A DNA stretch of 10,811 nucleotides from Planctomycetota bacterium (GTDB taxonomy: Bacteria; Planctomycetota; Planctomycetia; Isosphaerales; Isosphaeraceae), in NCBI GenBank assembly GCA_021777685.1, contig JAJYDH010000186.1, positions 1 to 10,811 of the forward strand. Reading direction: 5' to 3'. This document shows, one piece after another, positions 1 through 8,571 of this stretch. The position numbers were made by a program, and so were the translations under genes. The notes beneath the pieces were generated by a model. The model was given only the letters and a program-made list of their open reading frames with translations, had not been told where the DNA came from and ran no database searches. Each line of letters begins with the position of its first letter. Position 1 is the first letter of the stretch.

Positions 1-1714
<1,714 letters not shown>

Positions 1715-1718
<4 letters not shown>

Positions 1719-2695
1719 AGCGGTTCCGCAGCATCCTCGCGGCCATCCACGGCGACCGCCCCGAGCTCGGTGCATTCGCCCGCGCCGTTCGCCTCGCGAA
1801 GCAGGGCGGTGCTTCGCTCACGCTGATCGCGGTCGTCGAAAACCTCCCCTGGTACACGCGACTCGTGCTCCCGAACGCGGACGAGCTCCAGTCGTTCCTC
1901 GTCCGGGAGCAGTTCGAAATCCTGGAGCGACTCGCCGGGCCGCTCCGCGACGACGGCCTCACCGTTTCGACCGAGGTCCTCCGGGGCCGACGCCACGTCG
2001 AGACGGTCCGGCAGGTCTTGCGCGGTGGCCACGACCTGTTGATCAAAGAGGCCGAGCCGAATGAGGGCGTGCTCTTCGGCTCGACCGACATGCACCTACT
2101 CCGCGCCTGCCCTTGCCCGGTCTGGCTGGTCAAGCCCGGCCACGGGGACGGCCCCTGCTCGCAGATCCTCGCCACTGTCGACCCGTCGCCTCCCCCCGAT
2201 GAGGTCGACCTCCTCCACCTCAAGGACGACCCGGCCCCGAAGGATCCCGCGCTCGACTCGAAGATCCTGGAACTCGCGGGGTCGCTGGCCGAGAGCGAAG
2301 GGGCCGATCTGCACGTCCTGCACGCGTGGTCCGCCCCCGGCGAGATGCTCCTCCGCGGAGATGCGATGCTGGAGGTGATGTCCAATACCCCGGTCGACCG
2401 CTATGTAAAGGACTCGCGGGCCGAGGCACAGAAGGCGCTGGACGACGTCCTCGCAAAAACCCCCGACCTGCCGGAACGCCGCACCGTACACCTGCTCAAG
2501 GGCAACCCGTCGGATGTGATCGCGGAGTTCGCGGAGACACGGCGGATCGACCTGATCGTCATGGGGACGGTCGCCCGCACGGGCATCGGCGGCCTGCTCA
2601 TCGGCAACACGGCGGAGTCGATCCTCCAGCGAGTCGACTGTTCCGTGCTCGCTGTCAAGCCGGACGGATTCGTCTCCCCGGTGACACTGGATTGA
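1715..2695 (+). CDS. uspE: tandem-domain universal stress protein, UspE-like
   Basis: Cytosolic stress protein of 326 aa with two Usp domains (about residues 1-142 and 148-317), close to the length of E. coli UspE (about 316 aa). UspE-type signatures are GGHDLLIK (104-111), the STDMHLLR stretch with CPCPVWLVK (to 140), and the C-terminal GNTAESIL and VKPDGF. The second domain carries a variant of the G-2x-G-9x-G-(S/T) ATP-binding motif: G284, A287 instead of Gly, G297, and N298 instead of Ser/Thr. The first domain shows no such motif. ATP binding is therefore uncertain, although the GN variant also occurs in UspE proteins as I recall them. The start is fixed by a good Shine-Dalgarno site and the 4-bp overlap with the ATPase gene, so the two are very likely one operon. 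A role in responding to stress or ion imbalance alongside the pump is inference. Confidence 0.93.
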
Positions 2696-2735
2696 CCGGC
2701 GGGGCGAAAAATGGGACGGGAGAAAAGGGGGAAAA

Positions 2736-2814
2736 GACCCGCTGTCAGTTCAGTTTTCCGCCGCCGGAGGCAGCAAACGACCCGGTGTCTGCTCGGTTTT
2801 CCGCCGCCGGAGGC
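2736..2814. repeat. 36-bp imperfect direct repeat, two copies
   Basis: Copies at 2736-2771 and 2779-2814 match at 32 of 36 positions with a 43-bp period. Both end in the identical TTTTCCGCCGCCGGAGGC. They lie in the 173-bp spacer between the UspE-like gene and the YdeI-like gene. Each copy contains TCCG...CGGA, which could form only a small hairpin. The pair could be a dispersed intergenic element or a regulatory site; nothing in the sequence decides this. Confidence 0.8.
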
Positions 2815-2868
2815 CGCGAGGATGAGGACCGGCGCCGGGTCTCCCCCGTCCCTCCTGGAGATGACCGG

Positions 2869-3483
2869 ATGAAACCGACGAAGACGTCGAGGACGAACAA
2901 GGTCGCGCCCGCGACAGGGCTGCCGACGATCGCGTTCGCCGCCCCGCTCGCCTTCTCCGACTGGCTCGCCGGCCACCATGACTCCTCGCCCGGCCTCTGG
3001 CTCAGGCTCGCCAGGAAGGCGTCGGGCACGGAGTCGATCACTTACGCCGAGGCGATCGACGTGGCGCTGGCGTGGGGCTGGATCGACGGCCAGAAGCGGC
3101 GCGGCGACGAGGCTTCGTGGCTCCAGAAGTTCACGCCGCGAGGCGCGAGTAGCCTGTGGTCCAGGATCAACCGCGAGAAGGCGCTGGCGCTGATCGAGGC
3201 GGGCGCGATGCGGCCGGCGGGGCTCGCGGAGGTCGAGCGCGCGAAGAAGGATGGGCGCTGGGACGTGGCCTACGACCCGCCGAGCCGCTCGACGGTGCCG
3301 GACGACCTCCGGGCGGCGCTCGCGGCGGAGGCCGGGGCGGCGGCCTTCTTCCGATCGCTGGATGCGAAGAACAGGTACGCGGTGCTATGGCGGGTGCAGA
3401 CGGCGAAGAAGGCCGAGACGCGCCAGAAGCGGATCGCCGGGCTCGTCGCCATGCTCGCTCGGGGGGAGAAGGTGCATCCCTGA
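2869..3483 (+). CDS. YdeI/OmpD-associated family protein (OmdA-type C-terminal domain)
   Basis: Predicted cytosolic protein of 204 aa belonging to the YdeI/OmpD-associated family, whose biochemical role is not settled; some members are annotated as bacteriocin-protection proteins. The N-terminal part has the family pattern SDWLAGHH (30-37), LWLRLARK (43-50), ITYAEAIDVALAWGWIDGQ (57-75), FTPR (88-91) and WSRINREKA (97-105). The C-terminal OmdA-like segment is VPDDLRAAL (143-151), AFFRSLDAKNRY (159-170) and TAKKAETRQKRI (178-189). The frame is open far upstream, through the direct repeat and into the UspE-like gene. I chose the ATG at 2869 because GGAG (2857-2860) sits 8 nt before it and family similarity starts soon after. 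The first 20 residues are basic and low in complexity. It may be transcribed on its own or by read-through from the ATPase-UspE operon. Confidence 0.9.
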   Translation: MKPTKTSRTNKVAPATGLPTIAFAAPLAFSDWLAGHHDSSPGLWLRLARKASGTESITYAEAIDVALAWGWIDGQKRRGDEASWLQKFTPRGASSLWSRINREKALALIEAGAMRPAGLAEVERAKKDGRWDVAYDPPSRSTVPDDLRAALAAEAGAAAFFRSLDAKNRYAVLWRVQTAKKAETRQKRIAGLVAMLARGEKVHP

Positions 3484-3545
3484 GCGGCGGCGGGCGGGCG
3501 AAGGGTCGATCCAGGCGCGTCCACGAGGAGGCCCCTCCTCGACTG

Positions 3546-3564
3546 GCCATCTTTTGAAGATGGC
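3546..3564 (+). terminator. perfect 8-bp hairpin, possible terminator of the YdeI-like gene
   Basis: GCCATCTT (3546-3553), loop TTG, AAGATGGC (3557-3564), 63 nt after the stop codon of the YdeI-like gene. The stem is perfect but no T-run follows, only GAATTT. A classical Rho-independent terminator is therefore doubtful; it could instead be a 3' end stabiliser or a protein-binding dyad. Confidence 0.35.
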
Positions 3565-3716
3565 GAATTTGGGAGAAATCGGACAATTGGCCTAATGGCA
3601 AAAAATGGGCAAATCGGGCGGTAGATTGAAACTTGAACGACCCACTGGCCGATTGGCGACTTATGGTTTGCCATGCAAAGCTGATGGAAAGCCCGGTTTT
3701 TCGCGCCGATTTGGGG

Positions 3717-3734
3717 CAAAACGGGGCCGTTTTG
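3717..3734. repeat. 8-bp inverted repeat with 2-bp centre
   Basis: CAAAACGG (3717-3724), GG, CCGTTTTG (3727-3734), flanked by GGGG and GGCCC. As RNA it would form a 7-bp stem with a 4-nt loop. It lies in non-coding DNA and its role is unknown. Confidence 0.5.
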
Positions 3735-3935
3735 GGCCCAAGAGCGGTCTATCTGCGCGATTTCGGGGTTGTGAGTCGTCGATTTTGGCTGCTTTGCACT
3801 ATCAAGTCAATATCCGACGATGATGGAAGCCGGGATTCCGGCCGCCCGTGTGTTAAGTCCGGCGTCTGGGGGCGATAGTAAGGGAGTCGGGATCGACAGG
3901 GGTCGGCGACGGCTCCGGGTCGAAGATCCGACCTT

Positions 3936-4097
3936 TTGGGTTTGAATTCCAGGGGGGGCCGTTGGGAGTTGGGTTGGTATTGGAGGGCCGGCCGGTGGCG
4001 CGATGGGCTGGTCATCGGTTGGGTTTGTCTTTTGGGGCGTCGGTATCGGGCGACGAGTCCCATTGGGCCCGGCCGGGTGGGACGTTGGGTTTGTCTT
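3936..4097. repeat. degenerate repeat cluster with TTGGGTTTGTCTT core
   Basis: The 13-mer TTGGGTTTGTCTT occurs exactly at 4019-4031 and 4085-4097. Weaker copies are TTGGGTTTGAATTCC (from 3936) and TTGGGTTGG (3969-3977), and a degenerate inverted copy, CCAACCCAGACAACCCC, lies near 4173-4189. On the minus strand the exact copies read AAG ACA AAC CCA (KTNP). I recall KTNP-rich short hypothetical proteins in planctomycete genomes, which would suggest a dispersed non-coding repeat, but I cannot verify that here. Confidence 0.6.
3952..3973 (+). other. putative G-quadruplex motif
   Basis: A G7 run (3952-3958), then GGG at 3964-3966 and 3971-3973, satisfies a G3+ four-tract rule if the G7 is split into two tracts. 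It overlaps the repeat cluster. In DNA this GC-rich it may be fortuitous. Confidence 0.3.
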
Positions 4098-4324
4098 CCG
4101 GGCCGCCCCTGGAGGGTTGATGATCGGGGTCGTCTTCGGAAATCGCGCCTCGTTTCGCCCATCTTCTCCAGCCAACCCAGACAACCCCGAGGCGAATGGA
4201 ATCGGCCGACCGTCCGGCGAAAGCGGTTCGACGAATTTTTTCGGATTGACCTTGCCGATGTCGGCGGGGGCGGGGTAAGTTCGGGGGATTCGCCTCGACC
4301 CTCAGACCGACGGGCGCCCTCGCG

Positions 4325-5368
4325 ATGAGCCTGAAACGACAACACGTTACGTCACGATCCCGCGTGATTCTGGTCGGGCTGGTCCTGGTCCTGGCCGTCG
4401 GCTGCGGGCGGTCGGGGGGCCGGACGGTGGTGGTGTACTCGGCCCAGGACCCGGAGTTCGCCGAGCCGGTGCTCAGGGCCTACGCCGAGGAGACCGGCGT
4501 CGACGTGGTCCCCAAGTTCGACGTCGAGAGCACCAAGACCGTCGGCCTGACCCGGCTCTTGATCCAGGAGTCGCCCAAGCCCCGGTGCGACCTCTTCTGG
4601 AACAACGAGATCCTCAACACGCTCCGGCTCAAGGAGAAGGGGATGCTGGCGAGCTGGTCGCCCCCCAACGCGGCCGACATCCCCGCCGAGTTCCGGGCGA
4701 AAGACGGCACCTGGTACGGGTTTGCGGCGAGGGCCCGGATCTTCGTCGTCAACACCCAGACCGTCGCCGAGGCCGACCGCCCGAAAGGTCTGGCCGACCT
4801 GCTCGACCCCCGATGGAAGGGGAAGATCGGCATCGCCAAGCCCCTCTTCGGCACCACGGCGACGCACTTCACCTGCCTCTTCGCCGCCTGGGGCGATGAG
4901 AAGGCCCGGGCGTTCGTCGAGGGCCTGAAGGAGAACGAGGTCCAGGTCCTCTCGGGGAACAAGCAGGTGGCCTCGGCCGTCGGCTCGGGGCAGCTCGCCT
5001 TCGGCCTGACCGACACCGACGACGCGATCGGCGAGGTCGAGGCCGGCCGGCCCGTCGCGATCGTCTACCCCGACCGGGGTGCCGACGAGCTGGGCACGCT
5101 GTTCATCCCCAACGTCCTGGCCATCCCCAAGGGCGCCCCGCATCCGTCCGAGGCCGAGGCCCTGGGCGACGCCCTGCTGGGCCCGAAGGTCGAGGCCCGG
5201 CTCGCCGAGGGCCCCTCCGCGCAGATCCCGCTGAACCGCAAGACCGCCGCCCGCTCGAAGGTCGAGACGCCCAGGACCGTCCACGCCATGCCCGCCGACT
5301 TCGAGGCCGCCGCCCGGATCTGGGACCAGGTCGCCGCCTACCTGGCCGCCGAGTTCGCGGGGGGGTGA
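4325..5368 (+). CDS. lipoprotein extracellular solute-binding protein, ferric-binding (FbpA/FutA-like) family
   Basis: Substrate-capturing lipoprotein of an ABC importer, 347 aa, anchored outside the cytoplasmic membrane. The N-terminus is basic (MSLKRQ, R11, R13), followed by a hydrophobic stretch (14-25) and a lipobox LAVGC with Cys27, which supports the ATG at 4325. No clear Shine-Dalgarno precedes it. Family signs are VVVYSAQDPEFAEPVL (35-50), CDLFWNNEILNTLRL (88-102), LADLLDPRWKGKIGIAKP (156-173), GTTATHF (176-182), VGSGQLAFGLTDTDDA (219-234) and a C-terminal helix-rich part. Ferric-binding relatives usually carry adjacent tyrosines where this protein reads GLTDTDDA, so iron binding by that route is unlikely and the ligand is open. 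No permease or ATPase gene is adjacent: the next gene is convergent, with 24 bp between stop codons. The protein is an orphan here, and its partners would be elsewhere in the genome. Confidence 0.9.
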   Translation: MSLKRQHVTSRSRVILVGLVLVLAVGCGRSGGRTVVVYSAQDPEFAEPVLRAYAEETGVDVVPKFDVESTKTVGLTRLLIQESPKPRCDLFWNNEILNTLRLKEKGMLASWSPPNAADIPAEFRAKDGTWYGFAARARIFVVNTQTVAEADRPKGLADLLDPRWKGKIGIAKPLFGTTATHFTCLFAAWGDEKARAFVEGLKENEVQVLSGNKQVASAVGSGQLAFGLTDTDDAIGEVEAGRPVAIVYPDRGADELGTLFIPNVLAIPKGAPHPSEAEALGDALLGPKVEARLAEGPSAQIPLNRKTAARSKVETPRTVHAMPADFEAAARIWDQVAAYLAAEFAGG

Positions 5369-5392
5369 AGGGATGGCCGGTCGTGGATCGGA

Positions 5393-6478
5393 TCAGTCGG
5401 CGGAGGGCCCTCGGCCGTCATCCCTCAACTCCGCCTCCAGCTCCTCCGGGCCCGGCAGGCTGCCCCTCAGGTCGGCCGGCAAGGATTCGACGAGTTTGGT
5501 GATGTAGCTCGCCACGCCGACGGGCTTGGCCAGGTCACGCAGCGCGTACTCGGCGACGACCCGGTTCTTCGACTTGCACAGGATGATCCCGATCGACGGC
5601 TTGTCGTCCGGGTGCCGGAGGAGGTCGTCGACCGCCGAGAGGTAGAAATTCATCTTGCCGGCATATTCCGGCCGGAAGGTCGTCGTCTTCAACTCGACGA
5701 CGACGTAACACCGCAGCTTCAAATGATAGAACAGGAGGTCGATGTAATAATCCTCGCCGCCGACCTCGAGGCGGTGTTGCTGGCCGACGAAGGCGAAGCC
5801 GGCCCCCAGCTCGACGAGGAACTGCTGGACGTGTTGCAACAATCCCCTCTGGAGGGCCCGCTCCTCGGCGTCGTCGGCGAGCGTGAGGAACTCGAAGTTG
5901 TAGGGGTCTTTCAGGATCTCGCCGGCCAGGTCGGACCGGGGCGGGGGCAGACTTCGGGCGAAATTGGTGGTCGCCTTGCCCTGTCTCTCGTAGAGGTCAC
6001 TCTCGATCCAGTGGACCAGGACGTTCCGGCTCCAGCCGTTCTCGATGGTCTTATTGATATACCAGGATCTCTCGTCCTGGTTCTTGACCTTGTCGAGCAG
6101 CACGCAGTTGTGGAACCAGGGAATTTGTGCAGCAGCCTGCTGCACAATTGCCCCGTCGGGCCACGCCTCGGCGAAAGCCCGCATGTACTTGAGGTTGCGG
6201 GCCGAGAGTCCGGTCATCTCGGGGAAGGAACGGCGGAGGTCGGCGGCCAACCGGTCGATGACCTTGGCCCCCCATCCTTCTCGCCCCTGACGGCCCAGGA
6301 TCTCGCCACCGATCTGCCAGTAGAGGAGGACCAGCTCGCGGTTGACGGCCAGGCCGGCCCTGAGCTGGGCGGACCGGATGCGCTCCTTGAGCTGGCCGAG
6401 GAGATCCTCGTAGCCGCCCGGGAGGATGTCGCCCGGCTGCCGGTGGGATTCGGGGCCGGACGCCCGTTTCTTCGCCAT
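5393..6478 (-). CDS. yhcG: YhcG/DUF1016 family protein with PD-(D/E)XK nuclease domain
   Basis: Predicted nuclease-fold protein of 361 aa, close to E. coli YhcG. The N-terminal DUF1016_N part spans about residues 20-165 and includes YWQIGGEIL (53-61), GWGAKVIDRLAADL (69-82), GLSARNLKYMRAF (90-102) and QIPWFHN (118-124). The C-terminal PD-(D/E)XK domain covers about residues 185-340. Its core is D247 in YYIDLLFYH, then E262 and K264 in VVVELK, followed by AGKMNFYLSAVDD (273-285) and GIILCKSKN (297-305), so the catalytic set looks intact. Substrate and function are not established; the family is often met near restriction-modification or mobile loci. The frame is open upstream to 6619, but the extra 47 residues are low-complexity and overlap the neighbouring gene, so I prefer ATG at 6478 (MAKKRASG). 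It lies 67 bp downstream of the DUF2325-like gene on the same strand and is probably co-transcribed with it. Confidence 0.92.
   Translation of the reverse strand: MAKKRASGPESHRQPGDILPGGYEDLLGQLKERIRSAQLRAGLAVNRELVLLYWQIGGEILGRQGREGWGAKVIDRLAADLRRSFPEMTGLSARNLKYMRAFAEAWPDGAIVQQAAAQIPWFHNCVLLDKVKNQDERSWYINKTIENGWSRNVLVHWIESDLYERQGKATTNFARSLPPPRSDLAGEILKDPYNFEFLTLADDAEERALQRGLLQHVQQFLVELGAGFAFVGQQHRLEVGGEDYYIDLLFYHLKLRCYVVVELKTTTFRPEYAGKMNFYLSAVDDLLRHPDDKPSIGIILCKSKNRVVAEYALRDLAKPVGVASYITKLVESLPADLRGSLPGPEELEAELRDDGRGPSAD
6125..6147. repeat. 23-bp near-palindrome inside yhcG
   Basis: TTGTGCAGCAG (6125-6135), a single C, then CTGCTGCACAA (6137-6147): an exact 11-bp inverted repeat with 1-bp spacing. 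On the coding strand it encodes IVQQAAAQI, just before the PWFHN motif. It may arise from Gln/Ala codon choice, or act as a site. Confidence 0.6.
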
Positions 6479-6505
6479 CTCGCCAGCGCCGGGGGGTCGA
6501 GAGGA

Positions 6506-6523
6506 TCGATCACGATGGATCGA
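6506..6523 (-). other. intercistronic hairpin between the DUF2325-like gene and yhcG
   Basis: TCGATC (6506-6511), 6-nt loop, GATCGA (6518-6523), in the 67-bp spacer. No T-run follows on the minus strand, so it does not look like a terminator. It may be only a modest RNA hairpin or chance. Confidence 0.3.
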
Positions 6524-6545
6524 CGGGGGGAGGAAGCGGTCCCGA

Positions 6546-8057
6546 TCAGCGGCTGTCCTCGGGGCCCAGCCCGACCGGCTTGAGGCCGGCCTTGAGGGCC
6601 TCGGCGATCTGGTTGGCACCGTAGCCGTGCTCGACCATCAGGCAGGGGATTCCGCTCTCCTGGCAGAGGGGCCGGAGCCGCTCGGGGACGTGGTGGGCGA
6701 CGAATTCCTTGAGGATCAGGACGAGGTCGAGCCCCCGGTTGCGGACCCGCTGCTCGAGCGACTTCATCAGGGCGGGGCGGGTCCCCTCGTAGGGCTCCCA
6801 CTCCAGCTCGTCGAACTCGAAGAACTGGCGGAGGGTCCGGCGGGAGTCCTCGCGGGCGGAGCCGCCGATCATCAGGGCCCGGCGGCCCCGGGTCTGGGCG
6901 ATCAGCTCGGCGAACTCGCGGCGAAGGGACGAGTCTTCCTCGACCTTCGAGTCCTCGTCGCGGATCCGGTCGAGGTGCTTGCGGAGGACGCGAAAGTCGC
7001 CGCCGGTGACGAGCTCCCGGTAGGGCTTGACCAGGTCGAGCAGGTCGGGCTCGGAGGCTCCGCCGTGGTTGACCACGCGGGCCAGGGCGGCCAGGAACTC
7101 CTCGACCCCCTCCTCGGGCAGGGCGTGGGCGGCGATCACGGCCCGGAGGTCGCGGAGCGACTCGCGGTAGGCCTGCTGCGACTGCCGCTTCCGCTCCGCC
7201 TCGCGGACCTGGGCCTCGTCGCGCTGGAGCTTCAGCACCCGCTCGCGGACGGACGACTCGGCGGCGAGGCGGAACTGCTCCTGGGCGTCGATGATGTACT
7301 GATCCCAGTCGGCGACGTAGCCTTCCTGGAAGGCGTCGATGTAGCCGGGCATGTACTGCTTGGACAGGCCGACGAGCCTCCGGAAGATCATCTCCAGGGC
7401 CTGAGTCTCCTCGCCCCCCTCGGCGAAGTTCATCCCCTGGAGGCGGCGGAGCCGGCCGATCCAGATCATGAGCTGGGCCTTCTGCTCGCGGGCCTCCAGG
7501 GCGCCGAAGTGGACGGCGCCGTCCTCGATCTCCTTGGAAAGCTCGGGGATCTGGCTGGAGGGAAAGAGCTTGGCGACGCTGGAGACCAGGGTGTCGGTCT
7601 CCTTGAAGTCGCCGGCGAGTTGGGGGAGCAGCCGGTCCAGCTCCTTGCGGAGTTCGGTGTACTTATCCAGGGCGACCTGGAGGGCCTTCTGCGACTCGGC
7701 GGCCTCGCGGACGATCCCGTCGAGGTCCTTCTGGGCCTCGACCCGCTTGACCTCGATCTCCGCCCGGGCCGACTGGACCAGCCGACCCGCCTCGTCGTCG
7801 GATTCCAGGTAGTTCTTGCACTGGGCCAGCTTGATCGTCATCTCGCGGAGCAGCTTGTCCTCATCGGCGGCCGATTTCAGCTCGCGGAGTCGTATCGGCC
7901 GGTCCTCGCGGAGCCGTCGCTGGGCCTCGCTGGCCCGCGCCTCGGCATTCGCCAGGACCTCGCCGGCCTGCCGCACATCGCCGCCAAGCCGCTGCGCACG
8001 AGCCTTGGACTCGGCCTGGCGGACGAGTTCGGCGAGGCGTTCAAGGGTTGGAGTCAT
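6546..8057 (-). CDS. coiled-coil protein with C-terminal DUF2325-like domain, unknown function
   Basis: Predicted soluble protein of 503 aa with no signal peptide or membrane segment. Residues 1-145 are charged, heptad-like helix typical of coiled coil (Glu/Lys/Arg/Gln with regular Leu/Ala). A middle helical part contains AQLMIWIGRLRRLQGMNF (194-211) and YMPGYIDAFQEGYVADWDQY (235-254). A second coiled-coil run lies at 255-305. The C-terminus (about 393-487) resembles DUF2325: a beta-strand plus glycine turn RALMIGGS (393-400), the Trp/Glu region (415-424), LDLVLILKEFVAHHVPERL (443-461) and GIPCLMVEHGYGANQIAEAL (469-488). DUF2325 has no established function. The start is the ATG at 8057, with a weak AGAGAG about 7 nt upstream. 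It is the first gene of a minus-strand pair with yhcG. It could be a structural or sensor partner of the nuclease; that is inference. The DUF2325 call rests on pattern recognition. Confidence 0.85.
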   Translation of the reverse strand: MTPTLERLAELVRQAESKARAQRLGGDVRQAGEVLANAEARASEAQRRLREDRPIRLRELKSAADEDKLLREMTIKLAQCKNYLESDDEAGRLVQSARAEIEVKRVEAQKDLDGIVREAAESQKALQVALDKYTELRKELDRLLPQLAGDFKETDTLVSSVAKLFPSSQIPELSKEIEDGAVHFGALEAREQKAQLMIWIGRLRRLQGMNFAEGGEETQALEMIFRRLVGLSKQYMPGYIDAFQEGYVADWDQYIIDAQEQFRLAAESSVRERVLKLQRDEAQVREAERKRQSQQAYRESLRDLRAVIAAHALPEEGVEEFLAALARVVNHGGASEPDLLDLVKPYRELVTGGDFRVLRKHLDRIRDEDSKVEEDSSLRREFAELIAQTRGRRALMIGGSAREDSRRTLRQFFEFDELEWEPYEGTRPALMKSLEQRVRNRGLDLVLILKEFVAHHVPERLRPLCQESGIPCLMVEHGYGANQIAEALKAGLKPVGLGPEDSR

Positions 8058-8071
8058 CAGTCAACTCTCTG

Positions 8072-8085
8072 GCCTTATTAAAGGC
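8072..8085. promoter_or_regulatory. small dyad upstream of the DUF2325-like gene
   Basis: GCCTT, ATTA, AAGGC, located 15-28 nt upstream of the ATG at 8057. On the minus strand it includes TTTAATAA, a possible -10-like A/T island, but I find no matching -35. It could be an operator or part of the leader. Confidence 0.25.
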
Positions 8086-8223
8086 AAGTCTTGAGGTGTT
8101 GTACCGCGCGAGCGAAGGTCTATCATGGCCTATCCTCGGAAGACGATCATCAAAAGTCGTCGAAGAGGCCGCGAAGGCACGTCCGCGACCGGGATTCCAG
8201 AACGTCTCGAGAACCGCAAAGAC

Positions 8224-8241
8224 GGGGGGGGGGTGGGCGGG
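8224..8241 (+). other. G10 homopolymer and putative G-quadruplex
   Basis: Ten consecutive G (8224-8233), then T, GGG, C, GGG. This meets the four-tract G-quadruplex rule and is a site prone to slippage. It lies in non-coding DNA, about 170 bp upstream of the DUF2325-like start on the other strand. Confidence 0.5.
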
Positions 8242-8571
8242 CTCTCGGTCCGGCCATCCCATCATCTGGAAGTGCGAGGACCTGCGCGGGGCGCCATCAC
8301 TCCGGGAACGCTCGCTCTCGGTCGAGCACGTCTATGATCGGGCGAAGTCGGCCGGCATGCAAGGGACTTTTCGGTCGGATCAATGAATTGTGCCTGCTCG
8401 TCAATCCCCCCGGCGATCGGAGGCCGTGGGTTGACGCGACGAAATCCGCCCGGAATTCAGCAATGAGCGATCGGGAAGGAACTTGCGCCACCGAAGCCCG
8501 AGGTGAGAGTTTGCGAAAATCTCCCCAAAAACAGACCGTCAACCGGTCGAGCGATGGCGTTTTGAGGCCCT

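Larger units (their letters stand above)
3484..4324. other. 841-bp gap without a convincing gene
   Basis: No reading frame here looks like a real protein. The short frames on both strands are Arg/Pro/Trp-rich and match no family I know. Composition differs from the neighbouring genes: 3565-3830 has more A/T with runs such as CAAAAAATGGG, and 3930-4130 is rich in G and T on the + strand. The gap holds a hairpin (3546-3564), an 8-bp inverted repeat (3717-3734), a G-tract (3952-3973), a degenerate repeat cluster (3936-4097) and a perfect palindrome CCCGGCCGGG (4068-4077). The promoter of the solute-binding protein gene should lie in its right end, but I see no consensus site. Confidence 0.7.

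Noticed and set aside
2736..2814. CRISPR array
   Set aside because: Only two imperfect 36-bp copies with a 7-bp spacer and no cas genes.
2326..2868. Extension of the YdeI-like gene upstream in the same open frame
   Set aside because: It would run through the direct repeat and the out-of-frame end of the UspE-like gene; the ATG at 2869 with GGAG fits the family.
4246..4280. TTGACC ... TAAGTT as a promoter of the solute-binding protein gene
   Set aside because: The spacing is about 23 bp and the -10 match is poor.
3936..4328. 130-codon Trp/Arg/Gly-rich frame on the plus strand
   Set aside because: Its internal repeats come from the DNA repeats, there is no Shine-Dalgarno site, and no protein family is recognised.
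5612..6583. 323-codon frame on the plus strand over yhcG
   Set aside because: Antisense shadow; yhcG on the minus strand has clear family motifs.
6479..6619. N-terminal extension of YhcG to an ATG at 6619
   Set aside because: The extra 47 residues are Arg/Ser/Pro-rich, overlap the upstream gene by over 70 bp and are not family-like; MAKKRASG at 6478 is the better start.
6426..8081. 551-codon open frame on the plus strand
   Set aside because: Antisense to the coiled-coil gene; it is Leu/Gly/Asp-rich with no family features, mirroring the opposite codons.
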